Under the pieces are notes generated by a model. The model searched no databases, had not been told where the DNA came from, and was given only the letters and a program-made list of their open reading frames with translations. A stretch of 64,000 bases of DNA from Lampris incognitus (lineage: Eukaryota; Chordata; Actinopteri; Lampriformes; Lampridae): assembly GCF_029633865.1 (NCBI RefSeq), contig NC_079221.1:1483215-1547214 (forward strand), read 5' to 3'. A program made the position numbers and the translations under genes. Position 1 is the first letter of the stretch. Each line of letters opens with the position of its first letter. Below, piece by piece: positions 1 through 25,817 of the stretch.

Positions 1-76
1 ATCACCTCTCCTCCTCTTAACCTAGCTTCTATTACTCTTTCCCATATCTTCATGCTGTGGCTGATCATGCTGTGGC
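1..76 (-). repeat. Edge of an RTE-derived 66-bp repeat unit
   Basis: The first 65 bases match one unit of the 66-bp array at 49677-51351, which is itself a piece of an RTE reverse-transcriptase gene read on the minus strand. A partial second copy of the unit end follows up to the LTR border at 77. The window therefore opens inside an RTE copy or another such array. Confidence 0.75.
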
Positions 77-294
77 TGTATTCAACAACAAGATATCAAA
101 ATATATCCATATTATATAAATAATGTTACAAATACAAAGGTAAGCTGTTTAGTGATTATATTACTTACTGATGGTTCCATAAAAAGAAAAATAAACAAAA
201 GGATGGCATTAGATTGATGCAGGATTGCAACACTGGACCACCTTGCTGCTATGTATGAGTGAAAAGAAACCTCTATTACTTTCGGCTGCTCCCG

Positions 295-1650
295 TTAGGG
301 GGCGCCACAGAGGATCATCCGTTTCAATTTCTTCCTGTCTTCTGCGTCTTCCTCTGTCCCACCAGCCACCTGCATGTCCTCCCTCACCACATCCATAAAC
401 CTCCTCTTTGGCCTTCCTCTTCTCCTCTTCCCTGGCAGCTCCATATTTAGCATCCTTCTCCCAATATACTCAGCATCTCTCCTCCACACATGTCTAAGCC
501 ATCTCAATTTTGCCTCTCTTGCTTTGTCTCCAAACCGTCCAACCTGAGCGGTCCCTCTAATATAATCCTTCCTAATCCTGTCCTTCTTCGTCACTCCCAG
601 TGAAAATCTTATCATCTTCATCTCTGCCACCTCCAGCTCCACCTCCTGTCTTTTCGTCAGTGCCACTGTCTCCAAACCATATAACATAGCTGGTCTCACA
701 ACCGTCTTGTAAACCTTCCCTTTAACTCTTGCTGGTACCCTTCTGTCGCAAATCACTCCTGACACACTTCTCCACCCACTCCAACCTGCCTGCACTCTCT
801 TTTTCACCTCTCTACTGCACTCCCCGTTACTTTGGACAGTTGACCCCAAGTATTTAAACTCATCCACCTTCGTCACCTCCACTCCTTGCATCCTCACCAT
901 TCCACTGTCCTCTCTCTCATTCACGCATAGGTATTCCGTCTTGCTCCTACTGACTTTCATTCCTCTTCTCTCCAGTGCATACCTCCACCTCTCCAGGCTC
1001 TCCTCCACCTGCACCCTACTTTCGCTACAGATCACAATGTCATCCGCAAACATCATCGTCCATGGAGACTCCTGCCTGATCTTGTCCGTCAACCCGGCCA
1101 TCACCATTGCAAACAAGAAAGGGCTCAGAGCCGATCCTTGATGTAATCCCACCTCCACCTTGAACCCATCTGTCATTCCAACCGCACACCTCACCATTGT
1201 CACACTTCCCTCATACGTATCCTGCACCACTCCTACATACTTCTCTGCAACTCCTGACTTCCTCATACAATACCACACCTCCTCTCTCGGCACCCTGTCG
1301 TATGCTTTCTCTAAATCTACAAAGACACAGTGTAACTCCTTCTGGCCTTCTCTATACTTCTCCATCAACATTCTCAAAGCAAACATCGCATCTGTGGTGC
1401 TCTTTCGTGGCATGAACCCATACTGCTGCTCGCTGATCATCACCTCTCCTCCTCTTAACCTAGCTTCTATTACTCTTTCCCATGTCTTCATGCTGTGGCT
1501 GATCAACTTTATACCTCTGTAGTTGTTACAGTTCTGCACACCACCCTTGTTCTTGAAAATCGGTACCAGTATGCTTCTTCTCCACTCCTCAGGCATCCTC
1601 TCACTTTCCAGGATTGTGTTAAACAATCTAGTTAAAAACCCCACTGCCAT
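295..1650 (-). pseudogene. RTE reverse transcriptase, downstream of the frameshift
   Basis: An open frame of 451 codons giving almost the whole RT. Visible are [44 protein letters not shown] and the catalytic FADDIVICSES. The thumb and a basic C terminus (GKRRRGRPKRRF) follow. No stop interrupts it. It is separated from the endonuclease frame only by the one-base lesion near 1670, so this copy decayed recently. A host function is not suggested. Confidence 0.88.
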
Positions 1651-1655
1651 CTCTC

Positions 1656-3290
1656 CTAAACATCTCCATGCTCCACAGGTATGTCATCAGGACCAACTGT
1701 CTTTCCACTCTTCATCCTCTTCATAGCTGCCCTCACTTCCTCCTTGTTAATCCACCGCACTTCCTGATTCACTATCCGCACATCATCCAACCTTCTCTCT
1801 CTCTCATTTTCTTCATTCATCAGCCCCTCAAAGTATTCCTTCCACCTTCTCAGCACACTCTCCTCACATGTCAGCACATTTCCATCTCTATCCCTGATCA
1901 TCCTAACTTGCTGCACATCCTTCGCAGCTCGGTCCCTCTGTCTAGCCAATCGGTACAAATCCTTTTCTCCTTCCTTAGTGTCTAATCTGTCATACAACTC
2001 ACCATACGCCTTTGCCTTTGCCTTTGCGACCTCTCTCTTTGCTTTATGCTGCATCTCCTTGTACTCCTGTCTACTTTCTTCCTCTCTCTGACTATCCCAC
2101 TTCTTCTTTGCCAACCTTTTCCTCTGTATAATTTGCTGTACTTCCTCATTCCACCACCAAGTCTCCTTGTCTTCCTTCCTCTGTCCTGATGACACACCAA
2201 GTACCTTCCTAGCTGTCTCCCTCACTATTTCTGCAGTGGTTGTCCAGCCATCTGGCAACTCTTCACTACCACCCAGTGCCTGTCTTAACTCCTGCCTGAA
2301 CTCCACACAACAGTCTTCCTTCTTCAACTTCCACCATTTGATCTTCGGCTGTGTCTTCACTCGCTTCCTCTTCTTGGTCTCCAAAGTCATCCTACAGACC
2401 ACCATCCGATGCTGCCTAGCTACGTTCTCCCCTGTCACCACCTTGCAGTCTCCAATCCCTTTTAGATGGCGCCTTCTACATGAGATATAGTCCACCTGTG
2501 TGCACTTTCCTCCACTCTTGTACGTCACCCTGTGTTCCTCCCTCTTCTTGAAATATGTATTCACCACAGCCATTTCCATCCTTTTCACAAAATCCACCAC
2601 CATCTGTCCTTCCACATTTCTCTTCTTGACTCCATACCTTCCCATCACCTCCTCATCACCTCTGTTCCCTTCACCAACATGTCCATTGAAGTCCGCTCCA
2701 ATCACCACTCTCTCCTCCTTGGGTACCCTCTCCACCATGTCGTCCAACTCACTCCAGAATTCTTCTTTTTCATCCATCTCACACCCAACTTGCGGGGCAT
2801 ATGTGCTGATAACATTCAGCAATACACCTTCAATTTCCAGCTTCATACTCATCACTCTGTCTGACACTCTCTTCACCTCCAGCACGCTCTTGACATACTC
2901 TTCCTTCAGAATTACCCCTACCCCATTACCCCTCCCATTCACACCATGGTAGAAGAGTTTGAACCCACCTCCGATACTCCTGGCCTTACTCCCCTTCCAC
3001 CTGGTCTCTTGCACACACAGTATGCCTACCTTTCTTCTTTCCATCATGTCAGCCAGCTCTCTCCCTTTACCAGTCATAGTGCCAACATTCAAAGTTCCAA
3101 CTCTCACCTCCACATGCCTACCCTTCCTCCTCTCTAGCTGCCTCTGGACATGCCTTCCCCCTCTCCTTTTCCTTCGCCCAACAGTAGCATAGTTTCCACC
3201 GACACCCTGCTGGTTAACAGTACCGGTGGCGGTCGTTGGTAACCCGGGCCTCGACCGATCTGGTATGTAAGTCTTATTTATGATCCGCAT
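1656..3290 (-). pseudogene. RTE endonuclease and start of RT (frameshifted)
   Basis: An open frame of 544 codons. It carries an apurinic-type endonuclease (EEP fold): VGTLNVGTM near the start, CVQETRWKG (metal-binding Glu), STYAPQ, and GADFNGHVG (Asp/Asn of the active site). A basic linker follows, then the first RT residues (KSGKTVGPDDIPVE). The family protein should run on into the RT, but the frame ends just after PVE. Copy 2 has one extra C in the run near 1670, so a one-base deletion explains the break. The product would nick target DNA to prime reverse transcription. Confidence 0.85.
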
Positions 3291-3533
3291 ATTTGATTTG
3301 GCAAAGATTTTACGCCGGATGCCCTTCCTGACGCAACCCTCCCCATTTGTCCGGGCTTGGGACCGGCACTAAGGATGCACTATGAGTGAAAAGAAACCAA
3401 TATCCTGATATTTTTCTTCTTCTATGAACTTAACAGGAAATGAACAAAGGACAGGAAATACAAATAAAAGTGAATAGACTGCAGTACTCAAAACTGGCAC
3501 TAGATGAGGGTGAATCTATTAAGAATTCCAACA

Positions 3534-4139
3534 CACTCCCCGCTTGGCGTCTCTTATCTTCAGAATATGAGAAGTACAACCTCTGAGGAAGTTCTTGAGA
3601 AGGTATTCGAGGTTTGCTGACAGGACAGAATATCTTTTCACTGTTCTGTCCTCGCTAAGCGTTGTCCTCATGAACGTGTACTCAGCTATACAGACAGCTA
3701 AACACTCCTAATCAAGCTCCAAGGAACAGACGGATGTGTTGAATTTGGCAGTTTAATCAGGATACGTGTGAAAAGATGATGCCATGTATAAGCTGTGAAG
3801 GAAAGGATTGTGTTGTATTGTAGCTAGCAGTAACATGCGGCCATCTATGGCAAGATCTCGAGAGGAAGTGGAGCACTTCCTGTTTCCGGGGTTAACAAAA
3901 GTAACTACTCAGAACAACCACCAGGGGGTAGCAAATATAAAAAAACAAACAAATCTGGTTCCATCACACTCCCCACCTGGCATCTTTAGGATGTCAAACT
4001 GAAAAGTAAGCTTGATAGTTTATATCAAATCTTTGAACTCAAAAAACTAGAAACTAGGAAGGTGGGTAGACTGCCAACCTTCCAGCGAGCCCCAGAGTGT
4101 ATTTTTGCTCTTTCTTGAGGGGTCTCGCTACTATCACAC
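3534..4139 (-). other. BEL/Pao 3' non-coding end with a second terminal-repeat relic
   Basis: There is no gene here. Two polypurine-like stretches of similar sequence (minus strand) occur near 3534-3550 and 3965-3985. Between them, 3600-3780 is a diverged match to 7310-7460 on the other side of the element. This looks like an older LTR pair inside the 330-bp pair, or a recombined 3' end of two related elements. Confidence 0.45.
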
Positions 4140-5341
4140 AAAGTCTTTCAGATGAGCAGGAGCCTGCCTTGTCCTCGTGGAGCATCATAGTGCAGGTGGA
4201 GGCTCTGCTGTCACGCCTGGCGGCCTGTCAGTAGGACAGTGTTCAGGAACTCCTTCAGGAGCAGTTACTTTCTCGCTGACTGGAGTGGTGATGACAGAGT
4301 CCTCAAGTGAGGCCTCCGGTGAGTGTTCTGGACCTTGTAAGAGCACATCAATCAACGCTATGCCCTTGAACTGTGTACTTGAGTCTAAAACCACCCTAAT
4401 CTCGTCAGGTTTCTGTGGGTGGTACACAGCGAAGGTGGGAAGGTACCATCGTTCTTGGTCTTCTGAAGTGGTGGTGCTACCTCTGCATGATTGTTGTCCA
4501 ATAACTTTTGCATAAACTCAATGTAATGGGCTTGCATATCTGGTTTCTTGTCCAGAGTGCATCTGAGTGACAGCAATTGCCTGTAGGCGTTCTCCCTGTT
4601 GTTTGGGAGAAGATGTCTGGGAGTGCGAAAAGGCAGTGGAGCAACCCAGATGTTTGTATCATCATTGAAGAACTTGTCCTCCATCATCTCCAGGAAGGTT
4701 GTGTCTTCAATAGATGGTGCGAGCTGGTTGTCCTTGTCAGTTCTGCAGAAGACATTTTCTGCGATGTTCTCTTCAGTGGGTTTCACTATCGTGCTTGATG
4801 CGTGAGGCCAGAGAGGGGTTTCCTGTTTGCTTTTGATGCTGTAGTTCTCCTTGACTCTGACCAGGCTCTCACATGGCGTAAGGTAGCTTGGATGTCCATT
4901 TCCCAAGATGCATGTTTTTAGAGTGCTCACTTCATTTGGCTTATGAGCAGAGCCGAGGCACACATCGCCTACTATTACCCATCCCAAGTCTAGCTTCTGT
5001 GCATAGGGTGCATTGTGTGGGCCATTTAACAGTCTGCGCACCTTGTGGATCTGCAAGATGTCTCGTCCCAGCAGGAGCAGTATCTGCACGTCGGGATCAA
5101 AAGGTGGTATTTGGTCTGTGATAGAACTCAGGTGGCTGTGGTGAAGTGAAGCTTCAGGTGTGGGGATTTCTGAGGAGTTATTTGGTACCTGGTTGCATTC
5201 AATCAGTGTAGGAAGTGGAATGCTGGTTTTGCCATCTACAGACTCGATGATATAGCCATATGCTCTTCTCCCTGCTGTTTCTGTTGTTCCTGCACAGGTC
5301 TTTAATATATACAGAGTTGTGTTGCCTTGAATGCCGAACAT
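4140..5341 (-). pseudogene. BEL/Pao pol remnant: protease/RT start fused to integrase tail
   Basis: The minus-strand frame after the protease runs through BEL/Pao-type linker sequence into the start of the RT, with a frame change near 4430. The RT segment reads YHPQKPDEIRVVLDSS and then KGIALIDVLLQGP, the usual beginning of a BEL RT. Immediately after LLQGP (near 4345) the sequence switches to a proline-rich tail ending TRQAPAHLKDFV, which resembles the extreme C terminus of a BEL integrase polyprotein. The RT palm, RNase H and integrase core are absent. The element is non-autonomous. Confidence 0.7.
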
Positions 5342-5742
5342 TCGAAGAACTCTGTCTTGGCTAGGGACAGATTGCTTTGGTCATCCAAGATGGCGTAGAT
5401 CTTCTTGTTCTCTTTCCGCAGACCTTCGGGATAGATGTTTACGAGGCATATCTTGGAACATGATTTGCCATTAAATCCAGTTCCACAGACTTTTGTGCAT
5501 CGGGCTGTCACATCAGGATATGTCGCAGCTTCCTGCTCCCTGCCATGCTCTTTGGATGGAGAGAGAGGTTTTAGAAACGGGGGTGCTGGTCCTGGATGAA
5601 GAGCAGCTAAGTGTCTGTCACTTTCACGCTCTGTGCATTTTACAACCACGTCACAATTCTTCACTTGGTGGGTGGTTGAGGCACAGCAACGAAAGCAGAT
5701 GGAGTTGTCCTTGAGGAACTTCTGCCTCTCATCCAGAGGCAT
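5302..5742 (-). pseudogene. BEL/Pao zinc knuckle and aspartic protease
   Basis: A frame of 146 codons beginning PLDERQKFLKDNSICFRC. It holds a zinc-knuckle-like CFRCCASTTHQVKNC and then the aspartic protease start AILDDQSNLSLA. This order (gag tail, knuckle, protease, RT) is that of BEL/Pao polyproteins. The protease frame passes into the 5341-4385 frame by a shift near 5340, so the protein is broken. Confidence 0.72.
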
Positions 5743-5804
5743 TACCCTGAAACCTCTGCACTTTCGAAGGGGGTGCAGTTTGTTGTGGATGGGACACTGC
5801 TTAC

Positions 5805-7085
5805 TTATGTCTTAGACTGTGTTGTCCACTTCGGTAGCAGCTTCTGTAGATATGTTGATTTTGTGTACTGAGACCGGTGGTCTCCTGCTGTTGCCCATGT
5901 ACCTTTCCTCCTTTGCAGTGGATGACAAGAGAGGTGTTGTATTGAAACTGGGGTTGTTACGGGCTTTGGCCTCTCTTCGTACAAAGTCAGTGAAGGAGTG
6001 AAAAGGTGGGAAAGACACCTTGTATTGTTCTTTATATGTTGACCCTGTGGACATCCACTTCTCTTGGAGGTGAAAGGGCAGCTTGTCCACAATGGGACCC
6101 ATACCCCTGGCTGTGTCCAAGTATGACAATCCAGGTAGGTGTCCATCTTGCTTGGCGTACTCCAATTCCAGAAGTACATCTCTGAGCTCACACAGTTGTG
6201 ATGGTCTTTACCTGAAAGCTTGGGAAAGTTCTCGATCTTTGAGAACAAGGCTCTCTCTATGGCCTCCGGTGAACCGTAACATTCTTCAATTCTTGACCAA
6301 CTCATTTTCAGGCCTTCAGAGGGATGGTAAACATTTATTGCTTTGATCCTACGAGCCTGCTCACTGGACTCAGGGCCCAGCCACTTTATCATAAGATCAA
6401 TTTCCTCATTTACTGTAAGGTTTAGTCCCTCGATGGTGCCTAGGAAGGTGGATTTCCAGCTGAGATAATTCTCTAGACGATCATCAAATTTATTTATCCC
6501 TCCAGTCACCAGCTGGCGTCTGGCAAGGAACCTGGCGAGCTCTGATGTGGTGTTATGTGCTTCGTATGCAGGATAGCTGCATTGCTGTATACCTATTCTC
6601 TTGCTGTCTGATCTGTTGCCTTGTGGTGGGGAGACATACTGCTGTGAGTTACTCCTGGGGTATAATGGGGATGACTCGTGTGACAGTGGAATACCTCTCA
6701 CTTGTTTGGGTTGAGGTGTGATGTGTGCTCCTGCAGGGTAGTCATCTTTCTCTTTCTGTGTGTGTTCAATGAACTTGAGGTTTGAATGCTTAGTCACATA
6801 CTCACTAACTCTCTGTTGTGAAGTTGGTTCCAGGGGAACAAGCTCAATTTCTTTGAACTGTTCCTGAGCTTCTAATTCTACTGCGGCTGCTTCCAAGACC
6901 TCTGCTTTAACGAGTGCTGCATCAGCTTCTTTTTCTTGTTGTAGTATGTCTAATCTTGCCTCAAGGTGAGCTTTCTCCACTTTCAGGTCCATCTCTCTTT
7001 GAGTATAAGCTGTTCTAGCATGGGCTGCTTGCGCTTCAGCACATGCCTTAGCCGCGGCTATGCTGGTTCTTGAGGAGACAGACAA
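5805..7085 (-). pseudogene. BEL/Pao gag-like protein
   Basis: An open frame of 426 codons. The N-terminal 110 residues are alanine- and glutamate-rich and predicted coiled coil (AAKACAEAQAAHART, LEARLDILQQEKEADAALV). A Pao-type gag core follows (DDRLENYLSWKSTFLGTI, EEIDLMIKWLGPESSEQARR). Near 6180 the conserved sequence moves into another frame (LPGLSYLDTARGMGPIVDKL at 6165-5812), so a frameshift breaks it. It would form the particle shell. The start at 7085 leaves a 680-bp 5' leader back to the LTR. Confidence 0.75.
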
Positions 7086-7765
7086 CCGTGATGAGCACGA
7101 TGAGTGTGATGACTTTAAAGAGTGGCTGAGATAGACCCACTCTCTAGATCTACATGTGACCTAGTTTGGTGTGCATGATTCTCTCCTGCTTTAGTGTGAG
7201 GTCTATCTTTGTCCATGACGACAGGTGAGTGAGCACAGTGGTGAGTTAAGTGTTCAATGGCTGACTAACCTGATGGTTAAGTCAGAATCCAGCATCCAGT
7301 TTACATCCCTCAACGAATGGTCATCATTTCACTCTACTGTACTCCCTCAGTGTCCTCCCAATGAGCCTATACTGAGTTCAACAGTCAGCTAAACTCTTAT
7401 CCGCATCAGACCTCCAAGGAACAGACAAGTGTGTATTTGGCAGGTTCAATATGAAGAAGTACGTAACTGTAAAAACAGACATGCACGACATCAGTCACAG
7501 GTACGGTATACAGATAGGTATAACATGTTTACTGACTATTCCATTCCAGGTAAGTATAAACGGTAAGTAAATTAACATACGTTTTCCTTAACAGGGCACT
7601 TCAAGTAAGTATTCAGATAGGATTTACATGTAAACCTTACTTAGAAGCATTACATCCAAGTGTAAACATTACTACTAACAAATGCTTGTTTTAACAGATG
7701 GTAAGTATTCACTACAATTTACAGCTATTGTATTGAGATGCTACCTGTGCTAAAGCTAACAACAT
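7086..7765 (-). other. BEL/Pao 5' leader
   Basis: No coding signal. The stretch 7310-7460 repeats 3600-3780 in diverged form. Short motifs such as gtaagtatt recur between 7540 and 7710. A primer-binding site would lie next to 7766, but I cannot assign a tRNA to it. Confidence 0.45.
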
Positions 7766-8035
7766 TGTATTCAACAATAACATATCAAAATATATCCATA
7801 TTAGACAAATATTGTTACAAATAGAAAGGTAAGCTGTTCAGTAATTATATTACTTACTGATGGTTCCATAGAAAGGAAAATAAACAAAAGGATGGCATTA
7901 GATTGATGCAGGATTGCAATACCGGACCACCTTGCTGCTATGTATGAGTGAAAAGAAACCAATTTCCTGATATTCTTCTTCTTCTATGAACTTAACAGGA
8001 AGTGAACATAAAGGACAGGGAAACACAATAAAAGT

Positions 8036-8855
8036 CAGCCGATTGTTTGCATATGACATCACGTCATTGTGTTTATTGTGGCACAAACTACAGATGGAGG
8101 GCAGGGCAGGAAGTGATTTTCTACATAGGAAGCACTATCACAAACTTTCGAAATGCCCATGTTTGGCGTCATTTATGGTTGCTCAAATTGATCAAACTGA
8201 GAAACCACAAGGAGTTTTTATTGAGTACCAAAAGTTGTTGTTAATGGGGGAGGGGGGGGGGCAAGAAATTGACCAAAAAACGCTAGAGAAAAATGGCTTA
8301 CAAACCTTGGTCTAGCGGAGTCAGGGAAGGCTTATGTATGCAGTGACCACTTTGTCAAAGATAACACAGCTTATGTGGCTATGTTTATGTAGCTAACTGT
8401 TGGTCCATAACATGGAAAATTTTAAGATATGACATACTACACTTTGTGTTGTTTGTCTTAGTCTAAGACAAACCTTAGAATTTATAGTTGCCTCGTTTGA
8501 GCTTAGTTTCACCGTGTTGGGATCTGCAGAAGTGTGTTTTAGAAACTGACGGTTGCTGTCATTTCCTTTCGTTGGGTAGGGTAGGCTACAATTACATGTA
8601 CATACATCTTATACAAAAACAAAAGCAATTAATTTAGTGGTGTTTCCCTGGAATTTTGAGAGTGGTTAATCCAGTAACGTTACGTAAACAACCGTAACGT
8701 TAACATCGAGTGGTGCTACGGCATTTACTGGTTGTTGCTAGGTTAATCCCCAGGACCATAAAAGACAAGCCACTCACCCTGGCGAAGACCAAACGGCAGC
8801 TATTGTGGAGCACCTTGGTACCAAGGTCATAGACCCAACTGCTCACACAAAAGTT
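8036..8855 (+). pseudogene. THAP-like DNA-transposon remnant (tentative)
   Basis: From 8055 the plus strand reads MTSRHCVYCGTNYRW, and near 8335 another frame reads AYVCSDHFVKD. A paired cysteine start and a CSDHF box about 80 residues later are marks of a THAP zinc finger, as in P-element-like transposases. Frameshifts lie between them. From 8400 to 8855 I see nothing else recognisable. Confidence 0.35.
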
Positions 8856-9783
8856 GCATGCCTCCATCCTTTTGTATGCTGCATTTGTTTTCTTGAGTAG
8901 AAGGATGTCTGGAGAACAAGGTACTAGTTACTTACAGTTACTTAGTCTGGCTGTACAGAATAAGACTGTAGTAAAAAACCTGGGTGCCATCATTGACTCT
9001 GAGTTGGATTTTAAATCACATAACAATGTTACAAAGGGTGCCTTTTTTCACCTAAAAATATTGCTAGAATTAGACCCTACCTCTCCCTGGAAGATGCCAA
9101 AAAGGTGACGCATGCTTTTATCTCTTCGCGTCTAGACTATTGCAATGCACTTCTTACTGGTTTACCCAAAAAAGTATCGATAGGCTGCAACTAGTACAGA
9201 ACGTGGCAGCAAGGGTCCTAACAAAAACCAGGATGAGGGAACACACCCTAGTTTTAGCATCTTTACACTGGCTTCCTGTAGCATTGAGGATTGATTTTAA
9301 AATTCTTTTACTTGTGTTTAAAGCTCCACCTGGTTTAGCACCCTCATACCTATCTGACTGCTTATCTGATGATGTTCCGAGCCGCTCTCTTAGATCCTCT
9401 GGTGCTGGCCTGCTCAATGTCCCTAGAATAAACTACATAAAGTATGGCGAAGCAGCATTTTGTTTTTATGCACCGACGGCTTGGAATAGACTCCCCCAAC
9501 AAATAAGAGAAGCAACGTCCCTAGATAGTTTTAAGAATCAGATCAAGACCCATTTTTATGCCCTTGCTTTTAATTGATTCCACTTTATATTTCTTTTTAT
9601 TCTTATTTTTTATCTTGTACTGTGGTTTTATTTCTTGCCTTGTTTTATGTTTTTTGCCTAGGTCTGTGTTTTATTACTTTGAACTTATTTTATCTGTATT
9701 GTTGAGTTTTATTGTTTCCCTTGTTTTTAATGTAAAGCACTTTGAGCTGCATTTTATGTTTGAAATGTGTTATACAAATAAAG

Positions 9784-9850
<67 letters not shown>
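8856..9850 (+). mobile_element. 5'-truncated L2-like LINE tail with (ATT)n
   Basis: The reading frames at 8854-9108 and 9140-9577 give the C-terminal end of an L2-type reverse transcriptase: VKNLGAIIDSELDFKSH, LDYCNALLTGLP (frame-shifted), LASLHWLPVALRIDFKILL, APSYLSDCLSDDVPSRSLRS and APTAWNRLPQQIREA. The 3' end (TTTGAGCTGC, then ATACAAATAAAG) runs into a pure ATT repeat at 9788-9848, the usual L2 tail. Frameshifts make it non-functional. Confidence 0.82.
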
Positions 9851-10547
9851 CTACTGCCTCGGGCAAATCTTTTAATTCAGTTGAAAAATCGCTCCTCTTC
9901 TTAACATAAGGATCACATCCAACATATCTCATTTTCTGTTTATACATTCCTCTTGTAATATCGTCTAAACTAGCACAGTATGGGTTTTCCTTCACCTCAT
10001 CCATTCTGCTTTCCACCTCCTGCCCTCCATCTGAATCTCACGCGTCATTGGAATCACGTGACTGCGAACACCGTCATAGGCTGCAGTACTCCAAACTGAG
10101 ACTAGATGAGGGCGAATCTGTTAAGAGTTCCAACACAGTGTTTATAAGCAGGAAATGCCAAAGCGAGACTCGTGAAGCTTGTATTATAGTTAATAATCTA
10201 TCCATGTAAAAAAACAATTTCTTTTTCAGCGAATCTCTTAGTTACACTACTATTGTTCATGTGACACAGCCATTTCGAGTTGGTCTTGTTGATTTTTTTA
10301 TTTTTTGAAAATAAAACACTTCTGTGGGGTGCTGGTAGAGAAGGGAGGGAGAACTAGTCAGCACGTGGGGCCTCGGCATGAGAGGGTACGATCTGCAGCG
10401 GAAAATCAAATCTAGAAAAGTAAGGTGAGTAGAGTCCTGTTGAGCCGGTACCATGCAGTGGAAAAGGGGCAAAAGTCTGTTTAGGGTCCACCTGTACTAA
10501 AGGCTGAACATGGACTGTGGTAAATGCTCTCATGTCTTTTTGTTTAG
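9851..10547. other. Unassigned sequence before the first visible pfkl exon
   Basis: Positions 9851-10079 are still inside the LTR insert. The minus frame there (PYCASLDDITRGMYKQKMR) suggests an old coding remnant I cannot name. Positions 10138-10547 show no gene. The N-terminal exons of the phosphofructokinase are not found anywhere upstream in the window, so the preceding intron exceeds 10 kb. Confidence 0.4.
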
Positions 10548-25576
<15,029 letters not shown>

Positions 25577-25817
25577 ACCATCTCAAACCCTCCACTCCCC
25601 TCCATAACCTCCATGCCTTATTGTATAAAAATTATGTTTTGTGGATCTTTTCTGTGTTTAAGACACTAACTTTTAAACCAGCATTGATGTCTCTTTATAA
25701 ATGTTCAATCATCCAGGTAAGAAAATCAAAGAAGGTTGAATCAGTTCATTGGGACACATCGTTTATTGACAGATATGTTTCATCATCATCTAAGTGACCT
25801 CTTCAGTCTCACCTGAC

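Larger units (their letters stand above)
272..3380 (-). mobile_element. RTE-clade LINE, copy 1, nearly intact
   Basis: A 3.1-kb non-LTR retrotransposon on the minus strand, inserted in the BEL/Pao 3' LTR. It is flanked by an exact 18-bp target duplication at 254-271 and 3381-3398. One endonuclease plus reverse-transcriptase reading frame fills it (parts at 1656-3290 and 295-1650), with short ends and no separate ORF1, as in the RTE clade. The related uninterrupted LTR at 7766-8035 shows the pre-insertion state. Copy 2 lies at 10797-13931. Confidence 0.9.
77..3533 (-). mobile_element. BEL/Pao 3' LTR, split by an RTE LINE
   Basis: Positions 77-271 plus 3399-3533 form a terminal repeat of about 330 bp that begins TGTATTCAAC and ends TTCCAACA on the plus strand. 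It matches 7766-8035 plus 10080-10135. The minus-strand sequence just outside its inner edge (AAGCGGGGAGTG) looks like a polypurine tract, so this is the 3' LTR of a minus-strand element. The two LTR copies differ by scattered substitutions, so the insertion is not recent. I found no matching 5-bp target duplication outside the two LTRs. Confidence 0.65.
7766..10137 (-). mobile_element. BEL/Pao 5' LTR, split by about 2 kb of other elements
   Basis: Positions 7766-8035 and 10080-10135 match the other LTR. The roughly 2,040 bases between them are absent from the LTR at 77-3533 and contain a THAP-like remnant and an L2 tail. At the point where the RTE entered the other copy, this LTR is continuous (around 7935-7955), which gives a natural empty site. 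Confidence 0.65.

Noticed and set aside
9558-9875. Tyrosine-rich open frame
   Set aside because: Translation of the (ATT)n tail of an L2-like LINE.
1-10547. N-terminal pfkl exons upstream of 10548
   Set aside because: I looked for the GGDGS, IDND and FIPE regions on the plus strand and found only transposon sequence.
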